From Symsagittifera roscoffensis (Eukaryota > Xenacoelomorpha > Acoela > Convolutidae): DNA of 64,000 bases. Position numbers and translations under genes: made by a program. The DNA lies in assembly GCF_963678635.1 (NCBI RefSeq), contig NC_087068.1, forward strand, positions 59,071,896-59,135,895. The letters run 5' to 3'. Shown one piece after another: positions 36,101-48,100 of this stretch (positions are counted from its first letter, which is position 1; every line of letters begins with the position of its first letter). The notes under the pieces are model-generated. The model ran no database searches. It was not told the origin of the DNA and worked only from the letters and a program-made list of their open reading frames with translations.

Positions 36101-39100
36101 TCGTATTGCACGCAATGACGCGGCGATCCGGAAAGTCACGGAAATGAATGAAGAGCGCCGGGCGAAAGGTCCCCGAGTTGCACCAGGAGTGTATTATTTC
36201 GAGGTTGAACAACGTGTTAAATCTCGTTTATTTTTCTCGCTCGGCTCAGAAGGGAGGAAAAGATTCCTTCAAAGTTATCCACATGCGGATTTGAGCGAAT
36301 TATCGTTTCGGGAATTCCATGAATTCTGTGTTCTCCTGTTCAGAAAGGAGAAAAATTTCATCATCGAACGTATGCAAATATACAACGCGGTACATTCAGA
36401 CCGAGAAAGTTTGGAAGCATTCTATTTACGTTTGACGGGACAAGCCGCCCTGTGTGGATGGACAATCGATCAAGAAAAGGAAGTCGTAAGAGATATCTTC
36501 ATTGCCAAAATGAGATATAAGGATATTCAGAGAGAATTGTGTATTCATCCAGGTGCTACTCCGGAGGATTCTTTGAAATCAGCTTTACTGCAAGAAAAGG
36601 GAGCACAAACGGCCACCGATTTGCAAAGGCAACTCGGGAGTTCGTCGTCGACGGGCAATTATTCCCAGGCAGGTGCCATCTTGGGTCAGAATTCCCGGAT
36701 AAAACAGGAACCTACCTTCTCTGTCCAGGGTAAGAAACTTTCGGACAGGATTAGTCGGGCACAGAATAGTAAGCAAAAGGGGATCAACGAGAAATCAAAG
36801 TCGTGTTATTTCTGTGGTAACAGGTTCTCAACAAACCACAAGCAGAGTTGTCCAGCCAGAAATGTTACTTGCAGGAACTGTAACAAAAAGGGTCACTTTG
36901 CCAAATGTTGCAATTCTAAGAATGTAGGGAACGTGGAAGCTGAGTCAGATGAGACAGTGGAAGAAATTTGCAATTTCATCACGTCCGATAGTGAGTCGGA
37001 ATTCACTGTTTTATCTGTAGCAGCAGAGAAACCAAGTCTCCCAATTAGGTCAGTGAAAAAGTTGGAGGTGGTCAATGCCGCCACGGGCAAGATACGTTCT
37101 ATCCAGATAACACTACGTTGTGGCAAGACGTTTTTCAAGGCAACAGTGGATACTGGGAGTCCAGCCTCCTTTGTGAATAAGAAGACAGCAGACTATATTC
37201 TGAAAACGGTTCCTTCAGCCAAGCTCTTCACGATTCAAGAAAGTCCAATTGATACAGTATATGTTGACTATAATCGGAAGAAAATTGAATTGATGGGTAC
37301 GTTAATTATGGATGTATCATCTTTGGGATGGCATATCAGGTCTGCAAAATTCCTTATTTCAGAAAATCGAACACGTTGTTTACTGGGTTTGGATTTGCAA
37401 CCCCAATTGGGAGTAAGTACAACGCAAGTTAGACCAGATCGTCCTTTGGTGGGAGAAGTCTCCCAATCAAACCCGAATTTAACATCGGATTCATGGAAAT
37501 CTCATTTTTACCAGAAGTTCCATCGTGTATTCAGTAGAATCGGCAAAGCCAAAAACCATAAAGTATTCTCTACGTTCAAGTCTCCACTCGTCCCTATTCA
37601 AGAAAAGGGAAGGAGAGTGCCGGTGCACATTCAAGATAAAGTTGGTCAGGATATCCAAAAACTAATTCATGAAGGGCACGTGGTTAAACTGAATAAATGT
37701 ACCAGTGAGTATTTCATCTCTCCGATCGTTATTACAGCTAAGAAAGATGGTTCTGTGAAATTAGCTATGGATGCTAAACCTATGAATGACCAAATTCATA
37801 AGAACCATTACCAAATGCCGAATTTGTTGGAACTATTGGACTCAGCCGCCCAGATAATCACGTCGGACATTTCAGGAGATATTTGGTTTACGTCCTTAGA
37901 TTTAAAATACGCCTTCAGCCAGATTCCGCTCAGTGAGGAAGTTAGTCGTCATTGCAATTTTAATATCGTCTGTGGTGAACAAACTGGCACGTATCGGTTC
38001 AAAACGGGGTTTTATGGACTAACGGACATGCCAAAGGAATTCCAAAAGGCGATGGATAATACTCTCCAGGGTCTGTCAGGAGTATTCTGTTTCCTTGATG
38101 ATATTCTGATTGTTTCGAAGGGTTCAGTCGAAGATCACAATATCCTTGTAGATAAGGTGATAAGTCGTTTGGATGATGAAGGTTTTGCTCTGAAACTTTC
38201 GAAATGCGATTTTTCTCTGAATCAATTATCTTGGTTAGGATATGATATTGACTCAGAAGGATACAGACCGAAACGTTCTAAGATAGAGGCAGTACTCGCT
38301 CTGGAACCTCCAAGGACGCTTAAGCAACTTCGTTCGTTCATGGGCATACTCAACCATTTACAACGATTTTTGCCGAATATTCAGGTCCATTCAGACCAAT
38401 TACGCCCGTCGTTGAAAGCAAGTAATAAAAGTAAATTTGTGTGGGGAGACTGCCAACAGACCGCGTTCAGTAACATCTTACAATTGATAGCGAATATCAC
38501 AAAGATGTATCATTATGACCAAAGTCGGAACTCGCGGGTGAAATGTGACGCTAGTCATAGTGGTCTGGGTGCTGCATTAGAACAAGAGATCGAAAAGGAT
38601 GTTTGGGTCCCAATTGCTTTTGCGTCACGCTTTCTAAATGATCAGGAGAAGAAATACAGCACTAACCAATTAGAACTTCTAGCAATTGTATGGTCGTGTG
38701 AGCATTTTCGAACATATTTGTTGGGAAATCATTTTGTAATCTTAACTGACCATAAAGCAATTATCTCGGCGTTAAAGACCAACCGAGGTAACAAAACTCA
38801 TCAGTCGCGGTTAACCAGATGGGCCGATAGATTATTGCCCTTCGATTTCGACATATTCCATATCTCCGGATGTCAACTGGGTATAGTAGATTATTTATCC
38901 CGTTTCCCAACGTTTGAAGCCCCGCGACCAAGCAGTTTTGACGAACAATATGTTGTTAAATGCATTACTCGATTCTTTGATGCGTGTGAATTTTTGGATG
39001 AATGGACCAAGTGTTGTACTGCGATAGAAAATCCAGGGATTATCCAGAAAAATAACCAGAGCTCTGCCGTATCTAATACAATTCATCTAATTGAGTCATT

Positions 39101-42100
39101 GGATTCTGGTCAGCATCGGGTATATTGTCCCGATATGGACAATTCAATCGCTGTATCTCACACGTTTAGTAACTTATCGGTAGAGGGCGTTTTAACCCAA
39201 AACGTCCCAGTTACATCGAATGGCATAATATCGGTAGAGGGCGACGAAAATTTGGCCATTAATCATACTGGCACTTTCCGTCAATTTCCTACGTTCGACA
39301 TCTCTCCGCTAGGGGGCGTCAAATTTGCTGGTTTGCAAATTAACCAATCAGCGTTGAGAGAAATACAGCTGGCTTTTGTCACTTTCTCAGCATGGTTTAC
39401 ACATTATCTGCCAATTTTGTTCTCACTGTGGTTTATTTCTCTGGTTGCTAGTGATTGTGTTATATTGTTGTCGCTCATAGCATTTTTCGCCTTTGTCCTA
39501 TCGGATCGTATTTCTTGGATAAGAATCGTTCTATTGAGTATCTTCCATTTTCAGACAGCTATGGATTCTATTACCGGTGCCAACAACAACAACACGAATG
39601 ACAGCTTCGAACAACTGTTAAACCAGTATCTCCCAGTCACTCAACCCTGGTTTTCTTCTGATAGGGCTCGGCCGCGGTTTCGCGCGGGGGCTGTACGTCC
39701 CAGAAGATCGACAACTGTACAACGCGGTGCAGCACTGAAGAGTCAGTATGCCCGTATATTAGCAAACTTCAGGACAAAAAGGGCCCGGAAAACTACTGTA
39801 TCGAATCGTCCATCCCAGTCAGTACATAGTTTAGAAATTCTGAAGACACCAGTGGTCACTAAGGACCAGAAGTCGCTAACCGGGTTGGTGGGCATTTTGG
39901 ACTCCGATGTACTGTCGGAGCTTACGGATGAAGATGCCAGTCTATGCCTCATGAAACGAGCCATTATCAATCGGGACTACGAAGGATTTTGCCGTATAGA
40001 CTCTTACATAAAATCCTTTTGGCATTGCGCAGCGGTGGTTGATGGCTGGATTGTCGTAGATAATAGGATTGCTATACCTATGTGCCTACGAAAACCGCTA
40101 TTGTCTCGACTCCATAGATCGCATGCGGGTCAGTTGGCCATGGTTGATGCTGCGCAATATATCTGGTGGCCCCGAATGCATCGAGATATCGTCCAGCTTT
40201 GCAAGGATTGTCCCCAGTGCACAAAGTTTGGTAAGAATTTGAAAGCGAACGCTTCATTTAACTCTTCAAAGCCTTTACCCCTTTTGTCTGGCCCTAATGA
40301 AGAACTGCAACTCGATTACGCTGGTCCTCTTCTTGATTCTTTGGGTAACAGTATGTATATCTTGGTCGCGATCGACCGCTACTCAAAATATCCGTCAGCT
40401 ATGATAACGCGTTCTACGGGAGGACGGAAGATTATTAAATTTCTTAAATCGTATATCCAACAACATAGTATCCCTAAATCTATCAAAACTGACCAATATT
40501 CTGGTTTTAAGAACAAATTGGTGCAAAATTTTTGTCAAGAAAAAAATATTGCTCAATATTTCTGCGCGGTGGGGGACCATCGTTGTTGTGGTTTAGAAGA
40601 AAGGTCGATTCAAACGATTAAACGTCGTTTAGGTGCCTCCCGGTTAAGTTCGGATTTTTCAAATATTCAAGATACTCTTAGAATTATTATTGAAGATATT
40701 CGGATTACAAAAAATTCTGTCACTGGGGTTTCACCGTTTGAACTTCATTTTGGTCGTCCTCCGAATACGGAGCTATCCATTGCGGCTGAACGTTTATCTA
40801 CGGGCGTTAATTTATATATTCAACAGCTGGAAAGGGACCTTTTAACACCCGAACAGCGTCGGGAGCAGTGCGATAGCCGACCGAGGATAAAAGTGGTCAG
40901 GAAGGGGCAGTCAAGCCCGACGGTTTCTCCATATTTTGGTGGATCAACGGATTCCGTGTCAGACACTCCTCACTACCGCGCTCTGGAGAACCTGGCACAT
41001 TCTGCCAATCAGTGGTTGACTTTGAAAAAGTCACTGTCCCATCAGGAGGGAGTCAAAGCCCTGAAGACGTTGACGGAGAGAAATCAAGTCCTCGCCGCCA
41101 CCCTTCGATCTAATTTGTCAGCTGGTACCCTTAGATTTAGGAACCAGATGCAAATGGATCAAATTCACCCGTCGTTACCAAAACGTAATTTGGATTATTT
41201 AGTATTGAATGAACCAAGTAAAGTCGAAATTTTTAGGAAATTTCTAAGTAGGAAGTCTGGTCGAGAACTGTTCAAACCTTTTAAGGGCAAAATCGTGCGG
41301 ATTACTGGGTCTACAGATATTACTGATAAGGGGAAAGTGATTCGAAGAAATCACCTGGCGGTACGTGTTAAATCAACCGACTTAAGTTTTTCAGGCAAAC
41401 AACTCACGCCTGTCAAGAAAGGGCAGAAACGCCCCATTGTGTCATCGTCTCCATCATCATCAGAAGACAATAGGCCCCTAAAACAATCGAGTTCTCGCCA
41501 ACATATCACAGCTAAAACGAAGCAATCGAATCCTCGTCAGCATATAAGACGTTACAGATTCCGGCTCGTTCGAAGTTTCCATCTCTGCCATCTTCACTTC
41601 CTCATTCGCGTGGCCAACTTGTGTCGACTAAATCTAAGCAACATTCAGTCTCGGAGGCTCCAGGCGTTCAGTTTATCCCTTCTTCGCAGCACTCTACTCC
41701 AGTAGTAGACCTGACAGTATCCTCTTCCACGTCTGGAAACCAAGGAACGGAGGTTCCCATTAGTATTCAACCGAAATCGCCTATTTCAGTCGTTAAGTCA
41801 ACTATTTCAGTCGCTAAGTCACCTATTTCAGTCGTTAAAAATCCTCAATCGAAATCATCTCTTTCAGTCATTAAGCCACCTATTTCAGTTATTAAAAATC
41901 CAGTCTGTCCAGACCTCATCCCTATCTCGTCAGATGAGGAATCTTCACTCCCTAAATCTCTGGAAGGACCTTCTTCAAATGTGGCAGCATCGGGCTGTTC
42001 CACCCAAGGTGGTCCCGTTATAATTTCCGAACCGGATGGAAATGTCTCATCCTCCTCGAATTCGTCCCGTGCCTCTTCTCGACGTAAGAAACAGACTACC

Positions 42101-45100
42101 TTTTACGGTAGCCCCATTCGGCATTCTGTGAACATCATTCAGTCTCCCTCGATGTCCACACCTTCGTCAGCTCCTACTTCGCCCGACAAGAAAGTTCGCT
42201 TTGTGGTGGCTCATTCAGATTCTGAGCCGATTAACCAAGCAGGACAGTCTCGGGTGGTTCTTCCCGATAACTCCGGAGGTCTATATCGGAAATTTACACG
42301 TTTCCCAAAAAAGAGTCATTCCGACTATCCTTTGCGTCGGGCTGATAAATAAAACTTTTGCAATTATCGATTTCAGCATTTGGTCCAGTACTTATACAAA
42401 CTCGTCGGTCAGATAAATAAAACTTTTACATTTATCGAATTCAGCATTTGGCCCAGAACTTATACAAACTATTGTACCTTGTTCTTGCTACAAACTTTAA
42501 ACTCCATATCAAATTTCTCTTTATATGATAGTCAATTTCCATGAATCTCTTTGTCTACCTGATGTTCTTCATGGTTTTCATATGTAAGAGCGCATTTAGT
42601 AATTTTGTACTTTTATAGTAAAGAAATTCAAACACGGTTTGAATTCTTTTTCCCGAGAGGGGGAAATGTGGTGCGTCGTCACTTAGATTTAAACATGACG
42701 TCAACGGTGTGCTAGCTATTCGTGCTAAATTCCATTATCTGTCAAGGTCGTGACCGACCTGCCAATCCACTCCAGTCTTAACATCATGCGCTCTCTATTC
42801 ATTCTCTACAGCTTATGAAAGATTTAAGTTGTATTTATTTCATTGTCATGACATAATTTAAATACTAAACTATCTATATTATTTATATGTTTATAACATA
42901 ACAAGGAGAATTGATTCTTGTTTTACAACTGTCTTTCGACGTTTCACAGAGACTAGACTTTTCCAGAAAAAAAAAATCAGCAAGACCTATATAAGAGTCT
43001 TCACTACGTTCATTACTCTTAAAAACAGATAGCAAATGAAAGCTTAAAAAAATCAGCCGTTCTGTTTTTCCAAATGTACACAGAAGCGAGAACATTGGCG
43101 AGAACACTACAAAAAGCAGCTCTATTAAGTGCAATAAGAAGTAGAAATAAGCCTCGAATAAGTAAAAATTCGGCTAGGTCTCGGATTCAAACCCACGACC
43201 TACTGTGACCTAGAGATTCTGAATATCACGCACTAGCCACACAGCGACGGATGCTTACTTGATGACAAACACTAGCCAAAAAAGCAGAGAAGAGATGCTA
43301 TGCAATTAACAATGCTACAGTGAAATTTCCATATAAGCTAACACTTTCAATGACACTTTTGTTAGCGAGTTAGGGTAGAAAAAAAGAAGGGTCGTATACA
43401 TACACTAGCGATCGCAAGCTGACTTTAATTTCTTACAATATGACCTTAACTTCTTAAAGACACTCAATAATTTAGAAGACGAATGCTACAAAAATATCAC
43501 CCGAGCCTTGTATGTAGTTACCCGAAAACTTGATTTTACGTTTTCTGATGCGTTGATTTTACCTCCAGCTGACACGTTGAAATTGGGGGCCTGCTTCAGC
43601 ATGAGTTTGGGCAACATGTAGTCGTGCATGAGAAGAGAGGTGAGGAGCGCCACTGGGTTGACGTTTTCCGACGACACACTCAGTCTCGCACTCAGCATCA
43701 CCAAGGACTCTGCTGAAACAACCATCCCCATTTCATGGTTTACTGTTATTTTAATGCATTTTATCATTTCTTTGTTTGGGCAAATTATTGTAATTGAATG
43801 ATAGCAAAGTAAGTCACTTTAATACAGAATCAAACTCAAATCTGAATTTCATGATTTCTACTTAAAAATATGAGTTTCGAAGGAAGTATACAAAGATGTC
43901 TAAACCGCTAAACGCCAACGTAATTTTCAATAGATTGATTTCAGCATAACATCCATCTGTCCATTTAACAAGCTGTATGGATTTACACATGAACACGTAA
44001 ATCCTCTTTTATAAACTAACAACTCATTTTCGAATATTAACGAAGACAAAATGATACACAAAATCCAGAAAATTGTTACGCAGAAATTTTGTATGACCTA
44101 ACTTTTCAATTGGTTCTTTATTGGGGAGGAAGTTTTAGTTAGTTTGATAGCTTCTACCAAGGGTTCTCAAAAATCATAGATTTTCTATAATGAATAATTC
44201 ATTAACTAGTTTTCAAGTAGGCCTTAATTTCCGTTACTAGCTAAGGTCTAATTGGACAACTTGAACATTTGAAGTTAACTTACGGGTGAAGTCCCATTTG
44301 TACCAACGTTCATTTGTACCAAAACGAAAAATTGGTCCCATTTGTACCAAAATTATTCAACTCGATTTCTGATTGGTCGAATTGCGAGCCAACGAATTAT
44401 TACATTAATTTTCTACTGTTCAAACAGATGAAAATTAAACAGCAGAATTGTGACCGCCGCAGTCGCGCCAACGTGTTGCGAGCTTGCCAATAGAGGACAG
44501 GACTCTATACAAAAATTAGAGCCAGTTATCCCCGCGAAGCGGCGACGCGCACCCACCGGCGACTTTAAACCAAGAGCTTAAAGTAGTCGGCCTAATAGTC
44601 TTAGGCCAATTGAAATTTTTTGGTACTAACGCGATTGATTTTTTTATTTTGGTACAAATAGGACTGATTTATCATTTTCGTATCTGTGAATACCCACCAA
44701 CTTACGCGCTGAACGCCATTTCTTAGAAATTTCAATAGACTACAAGCCTGCATATAATTCATCTAATTATCACAGATCACAGACTTAACAGCGTGTTTTG
44801 AAATGCAGGATTGCGAGAACAAATGAGTTGCTTTTGGATTATTCAAACAACTTTCGGGCAACAAAATGGAAATGTGTGTGTGCTACAGAGATTAATCAGG
44901 GTTTTAACAAAATATATACGAAACTAATTACACCCTAATTATCATGAAGAAACGAACAGAAATCAACTCACTTAATCTGTCTCATACAAATTTGCAACTT
45001 CCGCGCCTGCCAAAAATGTTAACAACGGGCTCAAACGGGTCTGCACTTCTTTGAAACCATTCTCATTTGTTGCGGACAAACTTATCGTGAAGAACACAAG

Positions 45101-48100
45101 AAACTATTCATGTTCGTGCTGTCTCTGTTCGCTAAAAACTTAGAAGTTATATCAACAATTGGCGACAATTGTCAACAAAGCACTGTCTTCTTTTACTCAA
45201 AAAACCTTAATCGGATGCGCTTCACATCGTCTTGCTCTTGCTGTCAACGAGTTTCTCAAACAAAATGAACCAGTTCTGTTAAAAATCAATTTCATCATGC
45301 ACAAACTTCAGACGAAGTTACTCGGAGCCAAACTGCGACAACAAACGAATTTGTTGCCGGTTTGTCGAAACGTCATGCGATGGTCCAGTACGTATCAAAT
45401 GCTCATCCGTTATAGTGAAATCCCAATAAACGTATCCAATTATTTTGGTAATGAAGGTTTTCTGATTGATTTTTTAACCAGCCCCAAGGACAATAATGAA
45501 AGACTGAAAGGGATAGACATGGTCACAAAAGCCTTGCAAAGACAGTTTGGATAAGGCAGATGCTAGAAGTTTGTTGGACGGTATCAAAGAACCTTACCCC
45601 GAGCTGGAGCCCTTCAACAAGTACTTGTCCGACACCGCACCTATTAGAAAGTAACCCTCATTTCGAACTGGCCATTTCCTACCAACTACGAAGAGCAACT
45701 TTTCTTAAAATACAACGAGGCATTTTGGTACAAAAAAAAACCGTGGAGAAGGTCTACAATCTACCCAGCCAATGATTAAACTTCTGCTAATTTGTTCAAT
45801 AATAGACTTTTTTGTTTTTCATTAATGGTATAATCATTTTTGAGTTATAATCTGTTAAAATTACTTTCCTTTAATTTTTGGAAACCCTTGGGTTCTACAA
45901 TGCGATGGGAGGGGTTGCGGAGGGTGAACAAAATCTTAGTTACGTTTCTCTATCTCGAAGGGTGTGATGGGTCTCTTTGCAAACTGGAACACTTCGGGTG
46001 CCACCACTTTCATCCACTGTGTGAGGAATCCCTCGTTCCTACTCCCACTACTGCTGCTGTTGCCCCCCTGCTGCGACGAATCAACCATGAACGCCGAAAT
46101 GCTCAACTGTGATTGGGTAAACGCTGCTTGAGCGTTCATTGGCTGCAAAAAGCTTTTCCCAATTGATTTCATCAATACAATAACTAACATTCTTCATGAT
46201 ACAAAAACATTGATTCGTTATGTACTTCTTCGATTAAAATTGAGCTCCCTAATATCTCGCCTAATTCAGATGCAAGTGATTAAATCAGTTTTCAGCCTTT
46301 CATCATTCTGTTAATTTTGAAGTCCTTAGGTAGAGCTCCAGAAAAAAAATGCGGTCCATTATTTCTTTGGCTTTGCTAATGGCTGAGCAAACTGACGAGC
46401 ATTATTGACGAATTTTAAAAATAAAATTCCATTTGCTGCCGATTGTCACAGTGTTTTACCACATTTCGGATTGGAATACAAAAGGACTGATTTTGAGCAT
46501 TTGCAAAAATGTTAGAATCAATTGGTGATGGCTAACTGGTTGGGGATGATTTGGCACAATGATTGGGTAGTTGTCAATGATGACCGCATTGTAGAGATTG
46601 TCCATAGGAGAGGTCACAGTCACAAGTATGGCCAGAAGTGAGTTGCATGAGGTATGTATGGCCTGTATGTCCTCGTGGTCTGAGTTCAGCACCACCCAGC
46701 TGTCGTCATACAGCAAACTCTTCAGTCTGTTTGTACAGGCGAATAGCAGACCACTACACAAATAACACACTTTAGCACATGTCACACATTTGTAAGTTCA
46801 TACAAGCAACAATCCAGCCAAGACTCAGCCTTCACCATTAATCCACTGCTGCATGATCAAATAAAACATGACGGCTCAAGTCAGAGAAAAACCCGTATCT
46901 TTCAACTGCTCTTTAATAGTTCCACAAGCAATGCCAAGTAAAAAAAGAGTTTTCTGTCGAATGAAGAAATATTTGGCTCATTTAGCGGATCAATTTAGCA
47001 ATCTACCTCCTATTCTCGCGTGGGTGGATAGCTCAATGGGTAATTAAGACATGTTTATAACCACTTGAATAAGGGAACGCATAAGGAACGCCAAAACTTA
47101 CACACGGAGGTGAAGCTGGGCTTCGCAAATACAAGCGAGGAGAATGCAAAAAAGCTCTAAACAGGCAAAACAACGTCAAATAAAGAAAATATTTAAAAAT
47201 TCCTTGATATAAAAGCTTTAGGAGTATCACGTTCTCACATCTTCTCCACGACCGCTTGTTATTATACTTACACTAGCCATCAATAAAGCAGCTACAGTTT
47301 ATCAAAAAGCCAAAGTTTTGCAGCAAAAGGTCGACCAAAAAATAAAAATATTTCAATGCTCCGGATTTGAATCTCCGAACTGTTGATAAGGAGTCTCACG
47401 TCCAAATAAAGGAAAAAAGATTCCAAAAAACTATCAAAAATTGAAAAATTTGACTTTTCTTAATTTCATAAAGTTTTCTATAATAAAGCATGGGAATAGC
47501 CTATTATGCAGTGAAGATTTTCACACCCTGTTTCATATCAAACCCTTAAAATCAGATTTAGCTAGTAGTTTTGGAGAAAACTGATGAAATTTGTAAAGAA
47601 AACGGTAATAAGGTCACAAACTGGATTCTTCCGAAGTCCATATCGGCTTTTCTACAAACAAATAGGGTAAAACAGACAAAGCCAAGGAACCTTGAAAGTT
47701 TGAATTAAATATCAACCCCAGAATCCGCAGGTTAAGGTTTGAAAAGAAAGAATAAATTTCAAAAAGTTTCAAATAAGAACAAAAACGGGCAACATTTAAA
47801 AACGAAGGGCACAGCCACTCTCGCCGGGAAGGTTCAAATAAATGTTTGGCAGGTTAGTTTCTGAGAAAATCAAAAAGTTTTAAAACTGAACCAAAAGGTC
47901 AAAAATGGGGTGTTTGAGGCCAAAACTTTTTTCTACCGAATTTAGGGAATAGCCGTTCGAGAAAAGGAGATCCCCCAGGTTTGTTCTTTTGATTGAAACG
48001 TTCATCTCAGATTTGTGCATTCAAAACATGATAAAATTCTAAAATAGATCAAAGAGCAACCTTCTAAAACTTTCGAAGGCTGTAGAACGAGGCGTTTTAT

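Larger units (their letters stand above)
35569..42948 (+). mobile_element. intact Ty3/gypsy-type LTR retrotransposon
   Basis: A 7380-bp element with two 282-bp LTRs (TG...CA) that I find to differ at one base (A versus G in gtcaaCRGTG). The 5-bp target duplication GAGAC lies at 35564-35568 and 42949-42953. A primer site directly follows the left LTR, and a polypurine tract (GAGAGGGGGAAA) directly precedes the right one. The gag-pol frame has no stop. These are signs of a very recent insertion. It sits antisense in intron 12 of the KIAA0825-like gene, inside a copy of the CCAAC-ended repeat. Confidence 0.95.

Noticed and set aside
43522-43562. Longer version of exon 12 ending at CGG|GTAACT
   Set aside because: It leaves phase 0, while exon 13 needs phase 1; the GGAG|GTAAAA donor fits and keeps the whole frame divisible by three.
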